Made by a program: the position numbers and the translations under genes
In this document: in pieces, positions 21,770 to 32,365 of the stretch
How positions within the stretch are numbered: position 1 is the stretch's first letter
Layout of the letters: the number at the start of each line of letters is the position of its first letter
Notes under the pieces: model-generated
Databases searched by the model: none
Told to the model about the DNA's origin: nothing
The model's input: the letters and a program-made list of their open reading frames with translations, nothing else
Assembly (NCBI GenBank): GCA_002205965.3
Contig: NADL03000650.1
Span: forward strand, 1-64,000
Direction of reading: 5' to 3'
Length of the DNA stretch: 64,000 nt
Source: Kappaphycus alvarezii
Taxonomy: Eukaryota; Rhodophyta; Florideophyceae; Gigartinales; Solieriaceae

Positions 21770-22566
21770 CTACCATGATGCAGTGATCGAAAATATGGTT
21801 GGTGTAAGTGTACCGGACCGTCCGACACTTGTGGTTCTTTGCCCAGATTCAATCATCTTATCTCGCACTTTTATCGCAGCATCATATCCGAGTAGACAGT
21901 GCACACCATTAACGATGGATGCTGGTATGCAATCTAGCGAACCACTAACACCAACAAGTTCTTCGTACCCCTCGATCAAGAATTCCGTAAGTTTCGAATT
22001 TGCCTCCCTTAGACCGCACACAACAGTCCGCACAGCCACACCGCGATGCCTTTTGCAAAAATAAGAAATTGTATGGATTGTCGACGCATCAAAACGAGCC
22101 TATGTCATGTGCTTCAAGGAGCGCGGCCCTGGGATGACACACTGACGAGGGATGACTTTGCCAACTGTTGGAGCTACGGATGCAACCTCAAATGCAAATG
22201 CACGGAACCCAACACTAGGAGCCGACAGAGTGTCTACACCCACCGCCTTGTATTCCGCAGCCCAGTAGCTCAAAACATATTTGATCTGTGAATAACAGCC
22301 ACACCAAACACCGTCCTCAAATCTCCGCCCATTCACTGCCTCCCCACTCCCACACATAATAGCATCGATATCCCTATGACAGTCTTTAATCTGTGGTTTT
22401 GAGTTGCCCGGTATATCTCGATTGGTGTGCTGTCCGTGTCTGATGCCATCGGTAACCTCCGTGTTGTCGTCACCAGAGTCGCCCCCCTATCTGCAGGAAC
22501 GAACTCGTCCGTTCCAAACACAGCTGTGCTCGTGCAACTTTCGTGCCGTTGTGATGTTGCGCTCAT
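21770..22566 (-). other. Antisense open stretches between Copia pol and 3' LTR
   Basis: On the minus strand, opposite to Copia genes, open frames cover 22566-22333, 22357-22100 and 22039-21770 almost without gaps. I do not recognise them. The last has a regular helical pattern (LTEFLIEGYEELVGVSGSL, HCLLGYDAAIKVRDKMIES). The plus strand here shows no Copia domain. It may be an extra antisense gene of the element, a captured host fragment or chance. Confidence 0.3.
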
Positions 22567-22890
22567 TAATTTTGTGCTTGTGACCCTCCTGTTTTGTTAT
22601 TCTTTCAGCCAGCTCCCTTTACTTGACTTGCATGCAACGCACAATTTTGAAGGAACAGGGGAGAAAGTTTGAGAGAAATTGCTGACAGAAGAGGACAAAA
22701 CGAACGATCTCGCTTCACCCCGAAGAGCTATCGGCCGAACGTGCCCAGAAACCGGGCGAGGATCGAACAGAATAAGAGTGTTTTTTATGCTAAGTTTCGT
22801 ACCCGCCATTTTGCGTATAACTTGGCGTAATCCTGTTTTGTTACATATTTTGTTGGGTCTGTGAGTGATGATTTGTTCAAATTTGGGGAT

Positions 22891-23247
22891 TGTCGAGTAT
22901 TCGTTATACTGTGCGTTTGCATTTTACAGTCCGCACAGTGTGCCTGCTTATCATATGCTGTTTAAACTCTCTGATCCAATCACATGACCGTATCATATCA
23001 TCAGCTCACAGTACAGTACAGTACTTCAAACGTTCTCCCCAAACCATCGCCGTCTTCTCCGTGAAGCACGATTTTTTGAAGAAGGAATACTGCGTTGTAG
23101 TTGATTCTCTGGTATTTTGCCGTCGTGACAGCGCTGGTCCTTCTTTATTAAAGTCTATTATCATCCTACCTATCCCTAAGTTTCTTACCCGTTCAGTTTG
23201 ACTGTACAAACTCAGAACAAAGACTCAACAAAGCGGGTTTCACGACA
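22891..23247 (+). repeat. Copia 3' LTR
   Basis: A 357-bp LTR from TGTCGAGTATTCG to CACGACA, matching the split 5' LTR along its length at roughly three quarters identity. It carries a GTACAGTACAGTAC run at 23011-23024. It is followed by the GAAAG duplication. Confidence 0.87.
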
Positions 23248-23252
23248 GAAAG
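23248..23252. repeat. Copia target-site duplication, right (GAAAG)
   Basis: Second copy of GAAAG, pairing with 13259-13263. Confidence 0.85.
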
Positions 23253-23850
23253 TTCGGTACAATACCCTTAAGAGTACCTTCCCAAAGTCAACCAGATGCT
23301 GAAAAGTACTTTAATGTACAGTAAATGGTTGAATTTGTACTGTAATGTTTAAGAACCCTGCAATGTGACCAAATACATTGCCGAAAATTCGTATCTAAGC
23401 ACTCCCATTTTTGATGATTTCTCCAGAAATACTTTGCAATTTGTTTTCTAGGGGTTTGATTGGGGTCTTTCGTGATTAGGGATGTAGAATAGCTAATTCC
23501 TGAAGACTAGGGGCCGCAGATCTGTGTAATGGAGAGTCTGAAAATGAGGCCGAGTCATTTGGTACTACTTCTCAGGGCTGGTGTGAGGCCTAGGTTGACG
23601 CTTCCACGCTGCTAACCCCGAACTCTGTAATCTCGCGCCCACTCACCTCAATCCCTAATGGAACATGTGGCCTCACTTCAAGCAATGACATCACTTTCCA
23701 ATTAATAAATTACCTAAAATTTTCCTCTTTGCAATTTAATCTGAAAATCTGCTAATCTTCTTCTTTTGACTGCTTATGCAGAGGAGTAGAAAGGGTTCAA
23801 AAATAACTAATTTTACCAATTAAACCTTTCGAAAAGGTTACCAAGGCAAG
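23253..23850. other. Sequence right of the Copia insertion, no gene seen
   Basis: Presumed continuation of segmental-duplication copy 1 past the Copia element; copy 2 ends at the window edge so this cannot be confirmed. No coding region or RNA recognised. Confidence 0.4.
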
Positions 23851-23979
23851 GAAATTCGTATGTGTGCACTTCCTTCTAATTATCAATCTGATCATTGTAA
23901 GAACATAACGCAGGCCCAAAGGTATCTTGCTGGTTTACTCACTTTCTTCGCCAAACACATAGCAAGTGACATGATAAGG

Positions 23980-24830
23980 AGAAAACTTTTAGGGGAAAAG
24001 AGAACACTGAATTTGATGTGTACGAAAAAGAGAGATTCAGCACTAACGAAATTGTGAATAGACTCCACCGCAGCGCAAACACAGTCCGAAAGTATTTGCA
24101 AGACAAGAGTAGATACAAAAAATGGCGTTATAATGAAGGAAATACGAAATTCACGACAGGACTCGGCAATTATTAATAAAGGAAGCATCTAACGAAATTA
24201 ATTTTCCTCGCAACAAAGATATTCTCTCCAACTGTCTATTTCTGCGCGGCTTCTTCGCCAAATATTGAACGCAAAGGAGCCTCTGAGACACCAGAAGATA
24301 AAAAAGCCCCTCCACTGAAAGATGTTCAAGAAAAAATTGACTGGAACGGGCCAGAGAGCGCCTAGTACGGACACCTCAACAATGGGCCCAGGTAGTATTC
24401 TCTGCCGAGAAAAAGTTCAATATGGATGGTTCTGACGTGATTGGTTTCTATTGGCATATTTCGAGGAAAAAAGAAAGGGTGGTTTCGCGTTGACAAACCG
24501 GAGGTGGAGGGCTTATGGTTTGTGGTACCTTTTGCGAGGATTTTGTTAGTATTTTGGATGTATTTGCTGGAAATAGAATCCGCAGAAGTACATCGAGACA
24601 TTAGAGACCCTTGTATCGCCGTTTGCGAGCTCTATATTCTATGAACAATGGACGTTTCAACCTTATGATGCTTCAATTCATACAACTTCACTTACCAAGT
24701 CCTGGCTTTGCAAAAATATATATCCGTTCTGGACTGGCCTGCTTGAAGTCCAGACCTGAGCCCGATCGAGAATTTATGATGTATACTAGCACTGCATGTT
24801 TATAATTATGCACATTGCGTGGTAAATTAG
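23980..24830 (+). pseudogene. Tc1/mariner-type transposase, decayed
   Basis: Plus-strand frames hold a helix-turn-helix-like start (FSTNEIVNRLHRSANTVRKY, about 24010-24080), then the catalytic start block FSAEKKFNMDGSD followed by GFYWHI (about 24390-24450), a glycine-rich strand block, the FQPYDASIHTT stretch standing where the second Asp of FxxDNAxxH lies (about 24655-24690), and a final region resembling WPAxSPDLNPIE (SRPEPDREF near 24750). The frame shifts several times with multiple stops, so it is a pseudogene. Tc1/mariner enzymes move DNA into TA sites with a DDD/E nuclease. I could not find convincing terminal inverted repeats. Confidence 0.65.
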
Positions 24831-26000
24831 TGATAATTTTAAGGTAGTGAACCGAGGAATTATAGCAATACCGTAACCATAGAAACAGAACTGCACCATT
24901 AACTGACTTGTTGGAGGATTACATTTTGCAATGACATTTTTCAATAACGATTCAGTACCAAATAACACTCTATCAGTTCATTGCGCCGCCATAATTTCCA
25001 ATGCTACAATGAGCCTTTGTAATAACCCTTCGTCTATTGCTCCAATGTACGTTTGTAATATCAAATTTTGCGACGCCGCATTATCCAGTTGTAATATTGA
25101 ACACTTCAATATATCACTGCATTATTAAAGCAGCTGAAATTTTATTGGCTTATTGCATTAAAATAATAATACAACATATATGCTTGAATTTTGTTCTATT
25201 GTTGTGATAAAGTTTACATCACATTAATAAGCCAATATATGGACACAAATTCTAACGAAACACTGCGCTTATGCATTAACGCAATTTCTAGAGGACCATT
25301 GTGCTCTTGTAATGACAGTCAATGTAGTGCTTCAATGTAATATTAAGGTGTCAAACATTACAATATTTCAATACGTCTATGGCTTCCCAAAAATTATGTT
25401 GAAACAATGCAAATTTGTAATACTAAACGTTTGAAAACTTCGTTGGCCGTTTGAAATAACGGACTCGAGAACAGATCGATGTTTTATGGAAGTATCAGTA
25501 TTTTTGTTGATGCAATATTACTTTGAAGTAATGTAGTTTGTATTAGCTCAGTAAACTCTGTATTGTTATTGCCTTTATTGTTTCACTATTCTGCTGGAAT
25601 TATGATGTAGCAATATTCTGATGCAATGTTCAAATTGTCTTCGATACAATTCAATAGTCGATTTCCTTTTTTGCGTTGTTCTGACTCATAATGAAGATTT
25701 CGGTGATGCATTACCGTATTTCATTGGCACAACTTTCATTGATTCAAATCATGCATGATTTCAAACAATTTTGAATCGTTCAGCTTAGCTTAGATGAGGC
25801 GGATAGCCCTTTGTGGTGGTCAGGACATGGCATTGTCCCCCCTCAATGACGCTCTTGCTATGCATGATGATTTTCTTTCAAAGATCATATTTGCAGTTCA
25901 GATTGCATCTTTGAAGCGTTACAACCCTTCTCACGCTAGTTACGAATTCTAGGAGCCTCAAATTTGATGATGAAGAGCTAAATAAATTACTATATGAGGA
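24831..26000. other. AT-rich region dense in CAATG / TTGTAAT words
   Basis: No gene recognised. From about 24920 to 25760 words such as CAATG, ATTGC, TTGTAATA and AATATTGTAAT recur at irregular spacing. An imperfect inverted repeat, ATTGGCTTATTG at 25144 and its near-complement at about 25230, flanks about 80 bp. It may be an eroded satellite or non-autonomous element. Confidence 0.35.
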
Positions 26001-26664
26001 CATTTGTTTGACAAAACCCCATACAGACCCCATTTAATCTCAACAAATTCCAACAATGCAAAAATTTGTGCTCACCATCACCATTATGAACAGACGGGAC
26101 CAATCTTCTCTCACTTCCACCTGCTCTCACTATTACTTAAACTGCATCTCCCTCCTCAACTCTTGATGGGCATAGGACCGCCTGCGCCCGCTAAACTTCT
26201 CAACAGAAGCATAACAGGCACGTCGAAATATTGCCAAACTGCTACTCCCATGCCTTCCATATCGATAATAAAACAATTTCAATCTGTGCATCCCACGTAG
26301 CAATAAATTGTCCCGGCGATCTTTCCTTCTGCCAGTGCTTCCCAAACCTTTTCTTTTGTTGACGCAAAACTGAATGCGGTGAATGTCTCAAAATGCTCGT
26401 AACATGGTCCAAGAAAGATCTGGTTAACGCAGCTCTGAATTGCTCATGAAGACCTAGGAATCTGTAAGCCCCGAAGCACCCAGATCTTCCTCACCTAAAA
26501 AAGCGGAGCAGGCCAGTTTCGGCACATCGTCTTTCTCTCTCTGACCCATGAATCCATTACATGTACAATGAGTATATTCGGCCCTTGCAATACATTGCCA
26601 ATGCAAGCTCGACGGCATCCAGATGTGCATCCGAGTGTCTATTTGTTTCTAACCAACCTTTAAA

Positions 26665-28020
26665 CTATCTGTGTGCAGATTCGAGCACTATTTCCGAGCA
26701 GTTTCGAGCATGTCCAAAAGTGGGAATTGTATGGACAAAAAGCTCCATGGAACGGTGGGCTTTGGGCTTATCCAGCACGGAAGCCCTCTCCCCATTTGAT
26801 CCATGAACAGCAGCAACAGCTTTTGTGAACTTTCGAGCCAGCTCTACTCTGGTTGCTTCCGCTTCCATCTTCCCGTCCGCACTGCTTGCTAAGCACCTAA
26901 TTCCTTCACTTCGAATACTGGGCCAGTAATACACAGACACTACCAATTCCTGCAAATCACAAGGTAATAAGTGTGCTGGATTACCAGTCTCTTCGTTAAT
27001 CTGTTTAAACACCGTCGATCCAAACAATAAAACACACAGCAAAGAAGACATTGTAAGACTAATCAGCCCTTCATACCGCCCGTTCTTGCTCCAACGCAGT
27101 ATGTTTGTTTGAACAGGGAGCTCATTGTTTGAAATGCAACTCACGATTAACATTTCATATTTGGCACGAATGTCGTCATTTTGTAACTCTTCAAAAAAAT
27201 AGAGAGAAATTTTTGGCAATACCTGTAAGTAGATGATCTGGGACAGCTGCGGAGTTGAGATAAGACTGAAAAACAGGCTCGAGAACCGTGATGCCATACT
27301 GAGTTTGATGCTTAGGTTTAAGCTGTTTCAAACGATTTGATAACTTTACCATAGGGGACTTTTCAGGATCTCCATTCGTCTCGCAGTTGAAACGAAGTCC
27401 TTTCATTACTCCATTAGACATTTTGCAATTTATAATATAAGACATGCACTCATCCAGTCTCACATAACCCAATCGCGGACTGTGAATCTCAGGCGAGTAC
27501 AATATTTGTGAGTTCACTCCTCCTTTGCGCTTCTCAAGTCCACATAAACTGCAGAACAAATCTGCCATGTGGCCTCGTAGATCTGTCACTGCAGTAGCTA
27601 CCAGGTAGTCTCCAAAAAAAGAGACCGGATCAATAAATATTCTTACATTTCTCCCGTATGGATCCATGCCCAGCGCTCCATCAACAGTCGCTTGGGCTAT
27701 GTCATCTACAATCAAATTAAGGGCTTGATTAGCATACAGCCCATCTGTTGTGAGCGTGAGACCTCTGGAGGCCGCAACAGATTGACAAGTACTTGATGAA
27801 AGAACGAGATGCATCATGTAACAGCCACCAACTGAGCGAGTGTCAGACAACAATTGTGTTGCTTAAACCTGTCAGCATACAACTCCATTCTGTAGACAAG
27901 ATAGTTAGTACCATCGCTTCGCACGCCCTTGTTTTTAAAACTTTCGTTACTTGCGATGTTTGGATAACCACTAGAGCCTCCTCGCTACAACAGTAATTTC
28001 GTAACATTTGCATATGTTAC
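26665..28020 (-). pseudogene. TNP2-type CACTA transposase core, decayed
   Basis: Two overlapping frames (27853-27191 and 27297-26665) form the core. Landmarks are MELYADRFKQH just upstream, the strand/turn block RVFIDPVSFFGDYLVATAV (the source reads RNVRIFIDPVSFFGDY), a Cys pair FCSLCGLEKRKG typical of the TNP2 zinc-like site, then AAVPDHLLTGIAKN and, in the second frame, LDKPKAHRSMELFVHTIPTF with CSEIVLESAHR. These are the signatures of TNP2/Plavaka transposases, which cut at CACTA-type ends. The frame changes near 27200, with an upstream break at about 27850, so it is not functional. Preserved length is about 430 residues of a family usually near 800-1,000. Confidence 0.65.
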
Positions 28021-28035
28021 TTGAATTAGGCCACC

Positions 28036-28728
28036 TTAGTCGTCGCTTTCGATATCTTGTAGCCTCATCCATACTAATCTCTCAGCTGCGTGACCATGCG
28101 CTTGTCTAATCAATGAGTTAATCATGACACAAATCAGCGCAAAAGGGCCTGAATATTCCTCGGGCCTGATGAATACAAATATGTCCCCAGGAAGTGTCTC
28201 AACTGTCGACAAATTTCCGTCCTTGTAAAAAATGCTTTTTGTAACGCCGGAGCAATACTTCTCCGCCTGCGAGAGGTGCGTCAGCGAAGTCCTCATGGAT
28301 CTTGATAGTAAACGGTAAATCTCCCACTCATCATGATCCCAATGCCCTGTACCTTCCGGTAGGCATTTTGATACTGTGGTAGGGGAAGTTACACACCATA
28401 CACTTCACAAAACTCCACCAATGAGATAAAATCCGGGGTTTACAGCGAATTCATTGGCATTATCAGTACCTACACTCCATAATCTGCTGCTAATATCCTC
28501 TCCATTTGGCAGTCTCGGGCGCGAACTACATGGAATAGTGATCTCATCTCCATAATTTGACGGTCGGATAGTCCCAGAGACCAGGACCCACAAACATAGG
28601 TCATACCATAAAGCAGTACGTCGATGACTAACAATTGGTTCATCCTCTATCGACATGATATTTTCCTCGTCCTCCATGTGATTCTCAAATACTTCCTCGT
28701 AGAATGGTAATGTCAAAATGTCTACCAT
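28036..28728 (-). pseudogene. Unassigned decayed frames upstream of the TNP2 core
   Basis: Two open stretches: 28728-28405 (acidic start, then ALWYDLCLWVLVSGTIRPSN) and 28296-28036 (LPGDIFVFIRPEEYSGPFAL, ending MRLQDIESDD). The second looks like a beta-rich C-terminal domain ending at a natural stop. If so, it closes one protein just ahead of the TNP2 core and would point to two elements rather than one. No firm family. Confidence 0.35.
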
Positions 28729-28924
28729 TCAGAAGGCAAGATAATTTGAAAGCAGTTTTGTGGACGCTGATAACCATCATGTGTCCTCATGACAAGCGGA
28801 GATAGTCCACTCAAAGTTTCCCCACGATTCATATTATGTAGCAATATTATTTCACTTGATGAGAAAAAATAGCCAACGAGATCCCTCTCCATTCTGCTGC
28901 GAGTCCTTTTTTATGTGCTCATCC

Positions 28925-29520
28925 TCAAAATACTCTTAGCAATTCTTTTTCCATACACATAAACTCATATTGCTTCGCAGATAAACTCAAAAGCCCTGTT
29001 ACCGACGTAAATCCCAGAAGAAGATCCCACGTTAAGACTGAACCCATACGTTTCAGTGAAAACTTTAGAAATTCCTTGCAATCCGCAGACCTTGATTTTT
29101 GCAGGATGGAATCGACTTCATCGGCGCTGCCTTCAACGGACAGAGTTACTTGTTTAGATGCACTTGATTTTTCACTTGCAAAATGGGGAATGCCATCGCG
29201 TTCCGATGCACTTGTAACCCAAAGCCGATGAAACGGATCAGATCTGCCCTCCACAGCCTGGATTGAAATTTAACTTTGATCTGGTCGCCTATTTCTCGGC
29301 TTTGATTCTGCTGCCGATTCTTCATGCCCCTCATGCCCTAGAGGTAGGTGATAATCCTCGATCCCCTCACTCACGAGCTGTACGGTAGTCATTTAGCATG
29401 CTTCATTGCCGATCTCGCCATTGTCCTGCAGTGCTAGCGCTACTTCATTACCATAGGTCGCCGACTCCAAATGGGGAACAGAATCACTTCGGGGATTGCT
29501 GATTGCAAATTTATCTTTAA
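28925..29520 (-). pseudogene. Possible N-terminal part of the CACTA protein
   Basis: Minus-strand stretch including an open piece at 29254-28925. It is rich in charged residues, with KEFLKFSLKRMGSVLTWDLL and LLSLSAKQYEFMCMEKELL, followed on the minus strand (28920-28740) by decayed sequence. Assignment rests on orientation and position only. Confidence 0.3.
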
Positions 29521-29720
29521 AAATCTAGGATGACGTTTAAGGCTTAAGAAACTGCTCTCCTGTATTCTCAATCTTCGTCTCCGATCCTTCCTCATTCTTC
29601 CAGAAACAAATGTAACGCTAGCAGTGTGTCGGTTAGTAGTGTTTCTCAATTCTTTGACGTCGCCTGAGGAGTTTTGAAAGAGGGCGAAGAGATTCGTAGG
29701 TCCATGCAACATGTTACTGT

Positions 29721-31140
29721 ATCACATACAGCAAATTAGCCGAGAGGTTCATAAGACCGTTTTTGATCTATTTTCGAGTGGGGTTGTGCCATTTTATTTC
29801 AAACTGCGCGCGTTCGGGCTCTGTTTTGGCGGAATGGTGTCCTTTCGGGCATCTTGTATCATAAAGCGGTCTAAAGTCTATTAGACAAGCAAAAATGTCC
29901 TCAATTGAGGAATCATTTGGGGCCATTCTCATCTTCCAAGAACGAAAATATTACTGAAAAACAAATACGGGGCCACGTGGAATCCACTTGTCTTCCTTCT
30001 TCATGATACAATGATGGTGCGATTTGGCCAGAATTCTTAATTCACAGAACTTAGCATACACCCAGAGTATCGCCTTTCTTATGCATATTCAGTGTCGGGT
30101 TTCATGACCCTTCGCACACTCGTTAAATGCAAATAAATTGACTTTTGACGCTTGCAATAGCATTCATGACACATACGCAAACCCATAATCCAACAACAGA
30201 ACAGTATATATTCAGTGATTCCTGCTTAAGCGCATAGCCCGTTTTATTGCATACAGTACGCGTCCACCGAAAGCAAAATCTGCAAAATTGGGCCATATAT
30301 GAAATATTGGCCTTTTCCCGCATATCTTATGCACAACTTTTTTTTAGTTATATGTATGAAACAAAAAGTTATGATAACTTCTTACACAAGTCTGCCGCGG
30401 ACAACAGCGAACCTTTAAACCCATCCTCGGCACTGGTGAATGTGTAACACATTGATTACTGGTTAAGAGAAAGCGTTTCTTACACACGTCACGAATGCAT
30501 ACAAGCGGAATATGCACTATGCCGGGAAATATATCAATAGAGGCCTAAGAGGCCAAAGAAGCGAGATTGAGGCTTCATTGTCCCTTGCGGTCAGTTCATA
30601 CTCTTAAAAAAATCTTCAGTGCGCCTCTACGGGCGCTGCTCACAGCCCGCAATCCTAATGGTGTTCTAAATATGACGCAGGCCTCTAAAACATGCAGTAA
30701 GTTCCGGTGAGTGGCTTTCAACTATAATTTTCGCCAATGCAATATCCTTCTCCCGCTCTGAAAGACTGGGCAACCCTGCTTCAGTGTCAGGTTTTAGAAA
30801 TCTCAACTGATGCTCCAATCGTCGAAGGTATATTGACTGAGCTTGACGGTAATCCGATGGACTGTCGAGAGAATTAGAAATCTGATACTGAAACAGAAAT
30901 ACCCTGCCTTTCAGAGCAGAAAAGAGTTCTTTCATTGGTAAAGATAATTGCGGAGAGCCATTCATAGGAGCTTAATGGACGCTTCAAAGACCTGCTTCAT
31001 GTGCAGAACACCATTGGTCTGTCAGCGATTGAACAGCACGTGCGGATGCACATTGAAGACTTCTTTAAGAGTAAGAACTAAATGCAGCGAACAGTAGAGC
31101 TTCAGTCATGTTTCTTGGCCTCTGACGCCTCTTTTGGCAC
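29721..31140. other. No recognised gene; one short minus-strand open frame
   Basis: The only notable open stretch is 30965-30666 (minus, 99 residues), which is helical and charged (AQSIYLRRLEHQLRFLKP, LSEREKDIALAKIIVESHS). It is not recognised and could be a piece of a decayed gene. The rest shows no coding signal or RNA. Confidence 0.3.
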
Positions 31141-31158
31141 ATTTACCGCCTTACTAAG

Positions 31159-31177
31159 GCACTACTACTAGTAGTGC
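31159..31177. repeat. Perfect palindrome of CACTACTA / TAGTAGTG
   Basis: Nine-base arms GCACTACTA and TAGTAGTGC surround one central C. CACTA and TAGTG are the two ends of EnSpm/CACTA elements, so this may be two ends fused after loss of the interior, although chance cannot be excluded. Confidence 0.4.
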
Positions 31178-31429
31178 ATATTTCGCCTGTATGCGTTTGA
31201 GCAATGTCCACGAAACGTATGCCAATTAAGCGGGAATCAATATACTGTAATTCTCGATTCCGCTGCACGCATCGGGATGCGGAAATAGACTCGTGTGGTG
31301 ACCATACCGTCTCTTGCTGGGTGAATAAAATTTTTTTCACCGATACTGGTCCAACACAGTCATTGATCCCCCAGAATGCTCATCTCCCAGCAATAGTCAT
31401 CTATTTCTTAAAGCTTTTGTTTTTGTAAA

Positions 31430-31640
31430 ACACTTTGGCTAACTAGTTAAAGATTTTTTGCACAATCAAAACCGGTAAGTAATTAGAAAGTAACTATTGG
31501 ATGCTACTTACGAAAGCTGTGTGAGCGGAGATGAAGAAAAATCCATGAAGACTATCTTGAACGAACAGGGCACAAGCGGCTTGAAAAAGTTCACCCGATG
31601 TCACCTCGAATCTTTCCCTGTGCTTCAGAACGCCGTCTTT
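31430..31640 (+). repeat. Dispersed repeat, copy 1 of a pair (with 38618-38815)
   Basis: Shares with 38618-38815 an ordered set of words: AAAACACTT, TTAA..., CAAAACC, AAGTAA, TATTGGATGC, ACTTACG, AGCTGTGTGA, GCTTGAAAAA and TTCACCCG. The similarity covers about 200 bp and fades on both sides. In one frame it encodes LDATY followed by charged residues in both copies, which hints at a once-coding segment. Confidence 0.5.
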
Positions 31641-31689
31641 GTGGCCAATTATCCTTTGGGCAGCGATATTATTTATATATTAAGTACCG

Positions 31690-32262
31690 ATGTTCATCCT
31701 TATGATTATACCAGAAGGGAAGGAAAATTTGGGTAATTTACTACCTGAAACGTTAGCTCGGCTACTTTCCGGAGTGTTCTGGTATTACATACATACCAAG
31801 ATGACCAGTCAGTTGTTGGCAATTCAAATTTATGTGGCCATCAATGATAGAAATAGGGGTGGACCTGCATTAAATACAGATATGCTTCGAGCCAGCATTT
31901 TGAATAGACCACGCGCTAAAGTACAAACAAGAGTTTGGCGTTATCCACAGCCACAACTCCCTATGCAACTCCATAGCGTGTTTCTTAATCAAGCTGGTCA
32001 GCATTCTTTGTGCGTTGAAACACCCTTTACTCATCAAAGGCCGCGGTTTACGTCGGGCAGATATCCTCGCGCGACCCTTTTGGGACCAGGCCTAAAGATA
32101 TTCCTGACAAACCTGCGGCGAATGACGTCACAGTTTCGCACCCGTTCAACGAGAGCTGGTACAAGGTTGATCTCTCCCTCTCCTCGACCTCCTCGGAAAA
32201 CACTTCACTCAATACCCATCAATGCGGAGCTTCCTCAGACGCCACATCAACCTCCGCGATAA
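31690..32262 (+). CDS. Unrecognised 190-residue open frame
   Basis: Open frame, not recognised. The first 60 residues are hydrophobic/helical (LARLLSGVFWYYIHTKMTS, LLAIQIYVAIN); the rest is basic and Pro/Arg-rich. No matching gene is seen nearby. It overlaps the tail of a decayed upstream frame (31497-31736). Low coding confidence. Confidence 0.25.
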   Translation: MFILMIIPEGKENLGNLLPETLARLLSGVFWYYIHTKMTSQLLAIQIYVAINDRNRGGPALNTDMLRASILNRPRAKVQTRVWRYPQPQLPMQLHSVFLNQAGQHSLCVETPFTHQRPRFTSGRYPRATLLGPGLKIFLTNLRRMTSQFRTRSTRAGTRLISPSPRPPRKTLHSIPINAELPQTPHQPPR

Positions 32263-32365
32263 ACTCTACTCTCTGCTTCACCACACATCCGCTCTGCTCG
32301 TCCCTAAGTTCGAAACTAAAAGTCAAATATATATTTATTCTTTGTTCTAAACTCGGATAGTGCAC

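Larger units (their letters stand above)
13264..23247 (+). mobile_element. Ty1/Copia LTR retrotransposon (broken) carrying a nested Harbinger
   Basis: Fossil element on the plus strand, about 7.2 kb without its 2.8-kb insert. It has a split 5' LTR (13264-13338 and 16126-16419), gag (about 16543-18106), protease/integrase (about 18490-19520), reverse transcriptase and RNase H (about 20050-21619), a 1.2-kb region with an antisense open stretch, and a 3' LTR (22891-23247). Integrase ahead of RT is the Copia order. Both flanks have GAAAG. The two LTRs agree at only about three quarters of positions, so insertion is ancient; interruptions number well over ten. The element sits inside the upstream flank of the duplicated bHLH region. 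Confidence 0.87.
26010..29520 (-). mobile_element. CACTA (EnSpm/Plavaka-like) DNA transposon remnant
   Basis: Minus-strand decayed frames run from about 29520 to 26010. The core (27853-26665) has TNP2-type motifs. Upstream pieces (29254-28925, 28728-28405, 28296-28036) are in the same orientation and may be its N-terminal parts or a second copy. Terminal CACTA inverted repeats were not found at either end, so the borders are approximate. Confidence 0.6.
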
